Of a stretch of DNA of 64,000 nucleotides, positions 34,291-41,956 are shown one piece after another. Positions within the stretch are counted from its first letter, which is position 1. Every line of letters begins with the position of its first letter. Location of the stretch: the NCBI RefSeq assembly GCF_009360615.1, contig NZ_SPEY01000017.1, positions 62,001 to 126,000 of the forward strand, written 5' to 3'. The position numbers were made by a program, and so were the translations under genes. Below the pieces are notes generated by a model that saw only the letters and a program-made list of their open reading frames with translations, had not been told where the DNA came from and made no database searches. The DNA comes from Comamonas sp. GTDB lineage: Bacteria > Pseudomonadota > Gammaproteobacteria > Burkholderiales > Burkholderiaceae_C.

Positions 34291-34680
34291 TTGAAAATAT
34301 TATTTAGAAAAACATGTGTTGTAGCGGTCCTTTTGGCTGGATGCTCGCTTGTTAACGCAAAAGAATACCTACCGCCTAATATGGCTTTCAAGCCTGTTTT
34401 AAGTGGTAATATTATTACTATCAACATTGCTGAGGGGTACTATCTGTACCAAAATAAAATTCTGTTACAGAAGCAAAAAACGGATGTAGAGTTTAAATTC
34501 ATGAACAAATCGCTCCAAAAGAATTTCCCCCAATTTGGAACTTACTCTGTTTATTTAGATAGGGTTCAGCTCAAGATTGCGCCAGACGTAAAGCCGCCTC
34601 TTACTATAAGATTTCAAGGCTGTAGTGCCGAAGGTCTATGTTATCCACCACAGCAAGTAACACTTACATCAATTAAATGA
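34291..34680 (+). CDS. Stand-alone DsbD alpha-domain protein
   Basis: 129 residues, TTG start. Signal peptide with an LAGC that could be a lipobox (Cys18) or a cut after VNA. The rest matches the N-terminal periplasmic domain of DsbD: AFKPVLSGN..., EGYYLYQNKI and GC-SAEGL-CYPP, where C111-x5-C117 is the redox pair. In full DsbD this domain passes electrons to DsbC. The membrane and thioredoxin domains are missing, so it may relay electrons from the host DsbD to plasmid Dsb proteins such as the DsbC at 52.8 kb. Overlaps the next gene by 4 bp. Confidence 0.75.
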   Translation: MKILFRKTCVVAVLLAGCSLVNAKEYLPPNMAFKPVLSGNIITINIAEGYYLYQNKILLQKQKTDVEFKFMNKSLQKNFPQFGTYSVYLDRVQLKIAPDVKPPLTIRFQGCSAEGLCYPPQQVTLTSIK

Positions 34681-35813
34681 TGCATCACCTTTTTGGTAGG
34701 ATCATAGAAGTCTTAATTGGATTCATCATAATTAAGTACATAAGTTTCTACCTCTTTACATTTATATTCCCATCAAATTTCTGGCTAATTTTAGTCGTTG
34801 GCAGTTGGCTCACTATTGGACATATATTAAAGAAAAGATTAAGTTATCAAGGTCTGCTTTCAAACTGGTATGCTCCGCTAATAGTACTAAATGAAACTTT
34901 ATTGAGCTATTTTTTTGTTCTATTAACAATTTACTTTTTAGTTAAGAATAAATTATATTTTTCAGTAGATTTAGCATTAACTTTAACATTAAGTGCAATA
35001 GTATTAGTATTCATAAATTATTTATTTAAAATTAATAGAAATCCACCTTTACTAAAGACAATTATATTATTCTCAGCAATACAGATTTATATCATACAAA
35101 CGAATTTCTTTCAGGAAATTTATTTAAAAAAAGGGTCTCTCTTTTACCACATAATAGTCGAAATCATTATTTTATCCGTATTATCTTATATAAACTATCT
35201 TAATATGCGAAATTTCGTTTTTTACCAAAAACTAATAATCCAAAAAAATAAAGATTCTTATTCAAACTATAATCAAAAATTAAATATTGCAGTACATGAA
35301 GCATCACACTTATTATTCTATACATACTTTAAAACATTACCTAAAGATATAAATATATTTTTATTTAGCAGAGCAAAAAAAATAAGCAAAGATGCAGAAG
35401 GAATAGTTATCGCAAGAGTACCGATACATAATACAAAAGAATTTTTAATATGGCGAATGATGCTATCGATTTCAGGAATTAGAGGTGAGCTTTTAATCTT
35501 TAATGCTCATAGTCATGGGTCTGAATCAGATTTTCAGCAATGGCGTGAACTAGCAACAATATATTTAATAAATTTTGACGGAAGATACATAAGTCAACCA
35601 ATATCCACCACGGATTTTAATAATAACAAATTGATTGAAACAGAGCTATATGGTGAACAAATTGAAATTATTGACCGCTTTTTAAAAGAAAATAAAAATT
35701 TACTAATGAAAGTAGCCAAGAAAACCTTAGTCTTAAATAAGCTAAACTATCATCAGATATACCCTTTTATGAAACAGATAAAATGCACAAAAGGGATTCC
35801 GAAAGAAAAATAA
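34677..35813 (+). CDS. Membrane M41-like metallopeptidase without AAA domain
   Basis: 378 residues. Five or six membrane segments in the first 180 residues, then a cytoplasmic domain with AVHEASHLLFY (HEASH 207-211, a zinc HExxH) and SISGIRGELLIF...HGSESDFQQW (about 264-289), matching the G-x-x-A-E...G...D-L part of FtsH-type M41 peptidases; Asp285 would be the third ligand. The AAA+ unfoldase is absent. Coupled to the DsbD-alpha gene by a 4-bp overlap. Confidence 0.65.
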   Translation: MMHHLFGRIIEVLIGFIIIKYISFYLFTFIFPSNFWLILVVGSWLTIGHILKKRLSYQGLLSNWYAPLIVLNETLLSYFFVLLTIYFLVKNKLYFSVDLALTLTLSAIVLVFINYLFKINRNPPLLKTIILFSAIQIYIIQTNFFQEIYLKKGSLFYHIIVEIIILSVLSYINYLNMRNFVFYQKLIIQKNKDSYSNYNQKLNIAVHEASHLLFYTYFKTLPKDINIFLFSRAKKISKDAEGIVIARVPIHNTKEFLIWRMMLSISGIRGELLIFNAHSHGSESDFQQWRELATIYLINFDGRYISQPISTTDFNNNKLIETELYGEQIEIIDRFLKENKNLLMKVAKKTLVLNKLNYHQIYPFMKQIKCTKGIPKEK

Positions 35814-35878
35814 TCAAACAACTTACTTTTAGTACAAGTTAGATGAAGTTTTTTACATACTTCAAGACGTAATCAGAG

Positions 35879-36499
35879 TTAAATATTAGCAACTGCACAT
35901 AATCTAGTTGTGCGTGAAAATCCATAACCATCAGGTTTACTGTACTGTGCAATTTTTAAAAAATCCATTGAGGTAACTTTATAATAATATCGTATCAATT
36001 TTTTACTTCCATGGATACTTGAACTAGGCATCAAATAAATGTAGTTACAGTCGGGCAATGACTCTAGTAGAGACCTCTTTACCTCGTATGATTTCAATTG
36101 TTTTTTCTTAGTAGGAATTCTTACACGAATATATGCTGAATAGCTATTTGTGCTTACTGGAACCTCGTTAATTTCGCTTAAGCTGTATATATCTTTAAAA
36201 AATCTAACATCTTGAAGAACTGAACGGAGATGTTCCAGAGAAGTTTTCTTTTTTGTATAGACTCTTATTTTAGATTGAACTGAAACTGAGTTAGAGGGAT
36301 CACAATCAAAATTTGTCTCAATAATAGCAATTGCATAACCACTTATGCTTTTCTTTACTGAGATGTGATGCAGTGTATTTATGGCGACAGAAATTGCTCT
36401 CCTAAAGGCATCTTGAATCTTAAGTTGAGTATTTAATTCATTTACTTTAAGCTTTGATTGCAAAGGAACAAGCTCAAAATAATATCCATAAAGTGCCAT
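35879..36499 (-). CDS. cas6f: Csy4/Cas6f-like crRNA endonuclease (orphan)
   Basis: 206 residues (Csy4 is about 187). By eye it aligns with Csy4 along its length: YYFELVP start; TLHH (42-45) at the place of catalytic His29; IRV...LEHLRSVL; EVPVSTNSYSAYIRVR (112-127) like the Csy4 VPHPTPYRQVSR stretch; YIYLMPSSSIHGSKKLI (153-169) like the TLRSQSTGQHFRLF stretch with the catalytic Ser; and DGYGFS (190-195) like CYGLS. Cas6f cuts type I-F repeat hairpins. No other type I-F gene and no array is nearby. Its start abuts the stop of the preceding gene. Confidence 0.7.
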   Translation of the reverse strand: MALYGYYFELVPLQSKLKVNELNTQLKIQDAFRRAISVAINTLHHISVKKSISGYAIAIIETNFDCDPSNSVSVQSKIRVYTKKKTSLEHLRSVLQDVRFFKDIYSLSEINEVPVSTNSYSAYIRVRIPTKKKQLKSYEVKRSLLESLPDCNYIYLMPSSSIHGSKKLIRYYYKVTSMDFLKIAQYSKPDGYGFSRTTRLCAVANI

Positions 36500-36886
36500 T
36501 TACTTCCTCCATATAATTTCGTTTCCGGACGAAAGATTAATAATATTCTCAACAACTAATTCATTTATTATTAAATTGATCATTTCATCAGAAAATCCAC
36601 CATCACTTTTAGATATTTGATTAATTGAGTTTTTTAATTTCTCAACTGTTTTAGGCTTTTGAACCAATAACTTAATCTTTATTCTCTTATAATCTATTTC
36701 CCGTTTTGTTAAAGATAATAAAGTCAAAGGCTTTTTCAAACCTTCACAATTAGTTGAATTATTGTTATCAGATACAACCATAAATTGTTTATTTGAGATA
36801 TGTGTAAGTTCAGAAATCAAATAATTGATTTCCTCAGTATTTAAGGTTTGAACAAGAAAATTTGATAGTAAATTTATTTTTTCCAT
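36500..36886 (-). CDS. Unknown protein co-transcribed with cas6f-like gene
   Basis: 128 residues. The second half looks like a winged helix (KLKNSINQISKSDGGFSDEMINLIINELVVENII, closing in a strand). No family recognised. Directly abuts the Cas6f-like gene and follows the 262-residue gene by 29 bp, so the three form one operon. Confidence 0.55.
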   Translation of the reverse strand: MEKINLLSNFLVQTLNTEEINYLISELTHISNKQFMVVSDNNNSTNCEGLKKPLTLLSLTKREIDYKRIKIKLLVQKPKTVEKLKNSINQISKSDGGFSDEMINLIINELVVENIINLSSGNEIIWRK

Positions 36887-36915
36887 TTTTACAACTAGCT
36901 CAGTTTAATTAATTT

Positions 36916-37704
36916 CTAAAAAGGTAAATTCAAAATATCAAGATGACCGCCAGAGCCTACACCTTTAAAGAAATCAAATTCCTCTTTCCATATACAACTT
37001 GAATCAAGAACGTGATCATATTCCATCAAAAACTTTGTAATAAAAAAATCTATTTCATCATTATTTGTAGGTATATTATGTGATAAGTATAGATTATTAA
37101 ATCTTATTTTATCTCTATAACCTACTACATGTGCGATTGCGCTTTCCAATATCAATTCAATGATTCTGCACTGAACTACTATTCGATTTAAATTAGATAA
37201 ATGAAGTTTTAATGTTAAAAACTGCCTTAATGCCGGATGAAAGGTACAGTATTGATGAATAAAATTGATTTCATTTTGATCAAAGTATTTACCAAATCCA
37301 ACTAAATCTAAACCACTGGATGTTCTTGCCAATTTATTTACAACAGCAAAAAAGTAAGGGTGAAATAAAGGAATACCACTTTTTTTATCATCCCTGTTTT
37401 TTGGCAAAATAAAAGTTATATTTGAACGGTTAAGTTGATTAGATTCCCATAATAAATAAGCTTTTTGTAGTTCAATCGAATTCTCTCCTGAAATACTAAT
37501 ACCATTATTCAATAAAAATGATCCAATATATATTTCATCACTAATATTTGAAATTGATTCACTTTTGAATATAGGATTTAAATCTGAAAGTAAATATTTT
37601 TCCCCAGATATAAATATATCGATATTATCTGAAACTCGATTAATGCTTAATTTATTATTAAAACCAATTGATATGTCAAATCCATTCTCTTTAAAACTAA
37701 ACAT
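36916..37704 (-). CDS. Unknown protein, first gene of the cas6f-like operon
   Basis: 262 residues, soluble. The N-terminal 80 residues are beta-rich, the rest helical. No Cas family could be recognised; it is not a plain Cas7f or Cas5f. AAGG upstream supports the start, and a copy of the GCGGTATAT motif lies about 36 nt before it, so the operon belongs to the candidate plasmid regulon. Confidence 0.55.
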   Translation of the reverse strand: MFSFKENGFDISIGFNNKLSINRVSDNIDIFISGEKYLLSDLNPIFKSESISNISDEIYIGSFLLNNGISISGENSIELQKAYLLWESNQLNRSNITFILPKNRDDKKSGIPLFHPYFFAVVNKLARTSSGLDLVGFGKYFDQNEINFIHQYCTFHPALRQFLTLKLHLSNLNRIVVQCRIIELILESAIAHVVGYRDKIRFNNLYLSHNIPTNNDEIDFFITKFLMEYDHVLDSSCIWKEEFDFFKGVGSGGHLDILNLPF

Positions 37705-37739
37705 ATTTCAACCTTCATTATAGATTGGTGAATTTACAA

Positions 37740-37764
37740 TATATACCGCAAAAATGCAACACTT
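37740..37764 (-). promoter_or_regulatory. AAGTATTGC-N6-TGCGGTATAT motif, copy 2
   Basis: Minus strand: AAGTGTTGC, six bases, TGCGGTATATA. It lies 36 nt upstream of the cas6f-like operon. Confidence 0.6.
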
Positions 37765-37773
37765 CATCCATAT

Positions 37774-38178
37774 TTAAAATTTATTTTCTGTGAAAGCAAT
37801 CTTCTGAAATATTAAGAATATTACTATTATTGAATAAGTAATTACATTAGAAGGCATTGCTTCCAAATCACGATTAGTTACCGTAAGAACATTGTCTGTC
37901 AGCAAAGCTAAGTTGTATACACCTGTAATAAAAACAACTGTTAACAGTACTTCCTTCAAGGTCAGTATTAGGTTTTTCTTTCGCGAAAATCTATATAGTA
38001 AAATAAAAGTATATATTATGCCTAAACAGACATATACGGCTCCAGTTGTCTTTACTAAATTTTGTGCAAAACTTGTCTTGAACTCAGTAGTACAAGATAT
38101 AGCAAATGTAATAAGAATAATTGCTATGCCACTTAGAACTTTAAAAAATTTGGCATTACTCATTCCAAAATTGTACAT
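37774..38178 (-). CDS. Four-helix membrane protein
   Basis: 134 residues, four membrane segments, short basic loops. GTAGGGT upstream of the first ATG supports this start. No family recognised. It follows the degenerate SNase gene by 8 bp and is probably co-transcribed with it. Confidence 0.55.
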   Translation of the reverse strand: MYNFGMSNAKFFKVLSGIAIILITFAISCTTEFKTSFAQNLVKTTGAVYVCLGIIYTFILLYRFSRKKNLILTLKEVLLTVVFITGVYNLALLTDNVLTVTNRDLEAMPSNVITYSIIVIFLIFQKIAFTENKF

Positions 38179-38186
38179 GTTATACC

Positions 38187-38894
38187 CTACTTAAATTCGT
38201 CTGCATCTTTCTTTTTACGATTAAAATACTTAAAGTGTCTCGATAAATCCAAGTCAATTCCCAAATTATCAATATAGAATAAACTGAATAGCAACAACAC
38301 ACCTAAAGCAACACCCAATACAATCGAGCGTAAACTATAACCAAATCCATACTTATCTCTCTCAGCAACAAATTCATATTGTTCAGAGATTGGAACTTTC
38401 GCACTTGACGCCAAGCATTCTTTAAAAAAGTAACTTGGTGTCAAACTTATGGAATTGAACTGGAAATGATGATCAGGATTAAACAATCCAGTCTTGATTT
38501 TTTCATTATTTTCTTGAATAAGCCTATATCTAGCAGGCGCGTTGTTCTTATTAAATAACCATGCATACCCCGTTAACAACAATGCTTCGTTAAGGTTAAC
38601 ACCATCACTTAGCAGCTCACCATGTACACAGCCATTATTTGGATTATTATTCGTGACTACATTAACAGTTCTGCCTAAAAAAATACGTTCATAGACCAAA
38701 CGTGATTGGCTATAGAGATTTTGATTTGGATATGGCGTGACAATCGAATTCAATTTAACAAGGATGTCTTGACCATTGGTGTTTACGATTACACTTCCAC
38801 CATCTCTTACAGCAACTACATTACCCTTAAAATCAGCATGAGCTTGTGCGATGCATAAAAATGTTAATGGAATAAGAGTTAGATTTATTTTCAT
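38187..38894 (-). CDS. Secreted/membrane SNase-like protein, probably inactive
   Basis: 235 residues from the inner ATG; a TTG start 12 bp earlier is possible. Signal peptide, then a staphylococcal-nuclease-like fold (G-x-V-x-A-V-R-D-G, VKLNSIVTP-x-x-x-Q, NGCVHGEL-x-x-DGVNLNEALL-x-x-GYAW), and a C-terminal membrane segment followed by a basic tail. In true nucleases the catalytic Arg and Glu fall in R-L-x-x-I-D-x-P-E and G-R-x-x-G; here these are K, Y and N/G, so activity is unlikely. It may keep a nucleic-acid- or protein-binding role in transfer. Confidence 0.65.
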   Translation of the reverse strand: MKINLTLIPLTFLCIAQAHADFKGNVVAVRDGGSVIVNTNGQDILVKLNSIVTPYPNQNLYSQSRLVYERIFLGRTVNVVTNNNPNNGCVHGELLSDGVNLNEALLLTGYAWLFNKNNAPARYRLIQENNEKIKTGLFNPDHHFQFNSISLTPSYFFKECLASSAKVPISEQYEFVAERDKYGFGYSLRSIVLGVALGVLLLFSLFYIDNLGIDLDLSRHFKYFNRKKKDADEFK

Positions 38895-38987
38895 AAAAAA
38901 AGCCAAAAAAATAATATTTATTTTATATTAAATTTAAAGTTAAAAAAATGTTTTTATTTTAATAATAAATATTAAGAGAATGTAATA

Positions 38988-39010
38988 AAAAAGGGCTTTT
39001 TTAGCCCCTA
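38988..39010 (-). terminator. Terminator after the 39-kb pair
   Basis: On the minus strand, GGGGCT and AGCCC arms around AAAAA, followed by TTTTTT. It ends the unit that closes with the gene at 39020. Confidence 0.75.
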
Positions 39011-39019
39011 AAGTTACAA

Positions 39020-39331
39020 TTATTTGCGACTTCTTAAATGATCCAAAAGTTTCTTTGCATATTCCTCTGGTGTATTGTTTTTTATGACTTCCTGAACTGT
39101 AAGAAATTTTTCAGGGTGTTCAGGATGGACTTGATTTGCCAATGAATCAAACAAATACCAAATTAGTGGCGTTGCCAGTTTATGCTTTTGCCAATAGACC
39201 AAGCTTGTAGCCTGTGGTTTATTTGTATTTGAGAAGTTTAATGCAATTGCTTTACGCGAAGTCCTATGACGTGTGTGAGTCTCTGGTTGATCTTCATTTA
39301 TTAAGCCTTCAAGATTTAGAGTTAAAGTCAT
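39020..39331 (-). CDS. Protein of unknown function (103 residues)
   Basis: 103 residues with a basic, His/Arg-rich part (about 17-26), which could touch nucleic acid, and a helical C-terminus. It follows the 110-residue gene by 8 bp and ends in a strong terminator. No family recognised. Confidence 0.55.
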   Translation of the reverse strand: MTLTLNLEGLINEDQPETHTRHRTSRKAIALNFSNTNKPQATSLVYWQKHKLATPLIWYLFDSLANQVHPEHPEKFLTVQEVIKNNTPEEYAKKLLDHLRSRK

Positions 39332-39339
39332 TCTACTAC

Positions 39340-39672
39340 CTACTTTTTCAAAGCTAATTTTTGATAATTTGCTTTCGCAGTTACCGGATCAACACCTAAC
39401 ACTTTTGCCGAATCTTTGTATCCTCTTTGATCCAAGTATTTATTCTTGGCTAAAAGCTCTAACATCTCCGATGCATCAGTGTTTTCAAACAAATACAACA
39501 ATGCATCCCCAATAAAATCTCGCCATGTAGGGTCCTTAGCTTCTTTAGCTTTTTCAAATATATCATTTCGAAGCGCATTTATTGGTTTTGTCAAATCTTG
39601 AGATATATGTCCACTCCAATTAGCTTTGAACTCTGGGTCGCCGACTGGACCTTGGTGATTCTGCTTAGTCAT
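39340..39672 (-). CDS. Protein of unknown function (110 residues)
   Basis: 110 residues, soluble and helical. The end (YKDSAKVLGVDPVTAKANYQKLA) has the look of a helix-turn-helix, so DNA binding is possible. First gene of a two-gene unit, with a copy of the GCGGTATAT motif 40 nt upstream. Confidence 0.55.
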   Translation of the reverse strand: MTKQNHQGPVGDPEFKANWSGHISQDLTKPINALRNDIFEKAKEAKDPTWRDFIGDALLYLFENTDASEMLELLAKNKYLDQRGYKDSAKVLGVDPVTAKANYQKLALKK

Positions 39673-39711
39673 TATACCTACGCCATAAACAAGATTTTTT
39701 TAATGGTAAAA

Positions 39712-39736
39712 CATATACCGCATTTAAGCAATACTT
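39712..39736 (-). promoter_or_regulatory. AAGTATTGC-N6-TGCGGTATAT motif, copy 3
   Basis: Minus strand: AAGTATTGC, TTAAA, TGCGGTATATG, the copy closest to the consensus. 40 nt upstream of the 110-residue gene. Confidence 0.65.
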
Positions 39737-39813
39737 TTTTATTTTTTAACAATAAAATAAGTGTTTAAATCGACATTGAAAGAAATAAATTTTCAAAATA
39801 AAATATTGAGCTA

Positions 39814-40653
39814 ATGTTTTATTATTTGGATCAATTAATGAAAAAAAATCAGGGAAATATAATTATTCTTTTCGTTTTAATTTTGCTAATTATTATTATT
39901 TTTTCCTTTCTTTCTCTTAAAGCAAAAATTGAACATGCATGGACCCCACCTACCAATCGTGATAACCACTCTTTGCCACCTAAAAGAAACGAACAGCAAA
40001 CTTCAACACCTTCATTAACGGAGACTGAGTTAAGTACTTCCTCTACGGAATCAAAACAAGAATCTCAATTCTATGAGTATTATAATGATTTAAGTGTTAT
40101 TCAAGACAATGAAATTACGAATCCTTTTTTAAGTAAGTTTAATGAGCAGAACCAAGCAAGTAATTTGAAAGAACATGTCCAAATAAATTCTAACGAAGAC
40201 GTTAAAACCAAGGTATCTATCTCAAATATCTTAAAGAAAGCCCCGAATGGGTTTAATTTCCCGAATAAAACTGGACTACTTACTGGTTATCCCACATTAA
40301 ACAGTAAAGGAAAATTAAATATTTCAATAAGTAATAAACGTGGACATTCAAATTTAGCTGTGTTTCTTTACCTAATAAAGCCATTTAATGACCAAAGTCA
40401 GATAGACCTTAATGAACTTTTAACAGGCATATATTTAAAAGCCGGTGATGAATTCTCATTTGCAAAAGTGCAATCGGGTTACTATCGAATCGTATGGGTA
40501 AACCTAGCTAATAAAAAAACGTATCGTTCAAAAGAATTCGTTGTTTTTCAAGACAATAAGTATGCCTATGATAGAGTTTTTACATTTTATCCCAATAACA
40601 CATCAATAAAGAACAAAGCTACAGAGATTTCCATATATTCACTTTATAAATAA
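39814..40653 (+). CDS. Membrane-anchored periplasmic protein of unknown function
   Basis: 279 residues. One N-terminal membrane segment (about 16-36), a Ser/Thr/Gln-rich low-complexity linker (about 45-95), then a domain of about 130 residues with beta character. Likely anchored in the inner membrane with the domain outside. No family recognised. Single gene. Confidence 0.55.
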   Translation: MFYYLDQLMKKNQGNIIILFVLILLIIIIFSFLSLKAKIEHAWTPPTNRDNHSLPPKRNEQQTSTPSLTETELSTSSTESKQESQFYEYYNDLSVIQDNEITNPFLSKFNEQNQASNLKEHVQINSNEDVKTKVSISNILKKAPNGFNFPNKTGLLTGYPTLNSKGKLNISISNKRGHSNLAVFLYLIKPFNDQSQIDLNELLTGIYLKAGDEFSFAKVQSGYYRIVWVNLANKKTYRSKEFVVFQDNKYAYDRVFTFYPNNTSIKNKATEISIYSLYK

Positions 40654-40681
40654 AGCATGAATCATTTTAGACTCGTGCTTT
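40652..40681. terminator. Bidirectional terminator
   Basis: AAAGCATGA and TCGTGCTTT, a 9-bp stem with one G-U pair, between two convergent genes and flanked by A/T on both sides. Confidence 0.6.
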
Positions 40682-40900
40682 AAAATTAGTATAAACTGCA
40701 TATAGTACAATGCAAAGTGTTGAACAAAGTCCAATTACTGCTCCTAAATACACCGTTTTACTTACGTCTATCTGTAAGCCCATAGCGGCGACACCTAAGG
40801 CAATAATAAAACTTAGTAAACCACCACCTCCAAATCCCAAGAAAAATAATGCAAAAGCTCCAATCAACTTCATAGTAAAATCATCATTAATAATACTCAT
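40667..40900 (-). CDS. Small two-helix membrane protein
   Basis: 77 residues with two membrane segments (about 11-40 and 48-68) and a Gly-rich turn between. No family recognised. Single gene with a copy of the GCGGTATAT motif about 88 nt upstream. Confidence 0.5.
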   Translation of the reverse strand: MSIINDDFTMKLIGAFALFFLGFGGGGLLSFIIALGVAAMGLQIDVSKTVYLGAVIGLCSTLCIVLYAVYTNFKARV

Positions 40901-40988
40901 TTGAACTCCCTGAATTGATTAGTTTTATAACATTTACACCGATTTAAATTTTATCTTTATAAATCACAACATCGATAATACAATATCA

Positions 40989-41013
40989 AATATACCGCAT
41001 ATATGAAATACTT
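40989..41013 (-). promoter_or_regulatory. AAGTATTGC-N6-TGCGGTATAT motif, copy 4
   Basis: Minus strand: AAGTATTTC, six bases, TGCGGTATATT. It touches the stop codon of the gene ending at 41013 and lies 88 nt upstream of the 77-residue membrane gene, farther than other copies. Confidence 0.5.
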
Positions 41014-41822
41014 TATTTATTAGTCATACCCATTTTCGCTCTATATAAATAGATGTTATAAAGTGCTGAAAGATATAATAAAGCTGCTAGAACGCTGTAC
41101 AAAACTACCTTTTGATCAATTTTTTCAGCTACAGCTTTAAGCTCCGGCAGCTCATCCTTGCTGTTAGATAGGTTATATATTTTATATAATACATTCGCGT
41201 CCGTCTGACCAATATTACTATCATTTTGTTTGATGACGCTATCAAGCTGAGTGGTATCTGCTTTTAATAACATTTCATTGTCACGGTTTGGAATTTGTTT
41301 GAATTGATCAGCAGAAATTTGAACATTGAGATAAGCTTTTTCAAGGGGATTAATCTTTTCAGCAGCAACAATTCCATAGGCTTCTACGTATTTGTTAGAA
41401 TAAACCATACTCCCTACTTTAAAACTTGTTAAGAAACGATTCTCAAATTTCTCTATAACCGGATTGATTGTTGAAACCCACCCATAGAACCCCAAACCTG
41501 CTATAAGAACTAAGATCAACCATTTTTTACTCTGGTCATTCATGTATGAACTCATCATAACTAATTGGAACATGATAAAAAATACAATAATTCCAACAAG
41601 AAGTATGGAACTTAAGACACCACTAAAATCTAAAAAATAAGTAAAAAAGATATTTGAATTTGATCCCAAAACATCATCAAAGGGAAGAATCACAAAGGGA
41701 GACAATGGAGCTAACCCAAAGAGTTTCAACATTACAAAAGTACCGGATGCGATTAGTAAAGTCGCAATTTTCAGATTATCGTAAGATAAACTCGAAAGTA
41801 GAATTTTTATGGTGTTGTTCAT
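41013..41822 (-). CDS. Membrane protein of unknown function
   Basis: 269 residues. Three membrane segments in the first 125 residues, a polar domain of about 100 residues, and a last segment near the C-terminus with a basic tail. The topology puts the polar domain on one side as a loop. No family recognised. Divergent from the gene at 41957. Confidence 0.6.
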   Translation of the reverse strand: MNNTIKILLSSLSYDNLKIATLLIASGTFVMLKLFGLAPLSPFVILPFDDVLGSNSNIFFTYFLDFSGVLSSILLVGIIVFFIMFQLVMMSSYMNDQSKKWLILVLIAGLGFYGWVSTINPVIEKFENRFLTSFKVGSMVYSNKYVEAYGIVAAEKINPLEKAYLNVQISADQFKQIPNRDNEMLLKADTTQLDSVIKQNDSNIGQTDANVLYKIYNLSNSKDELPELKAVAEKIDQKVVLYSVLAALLYLSALYNIYLYRAKMGMTNK

Positions 41823-41956
41823 AACAATTAATCATAATATTAGATTATCATTATGATATTATAAATAATAAGTTTTAAAAACATACTTTTATCAAATTAA
41901 CAATAATTTGATAAAATGTTAAATGCATTTAATGTTCATTGTGATGATAAGCAACC

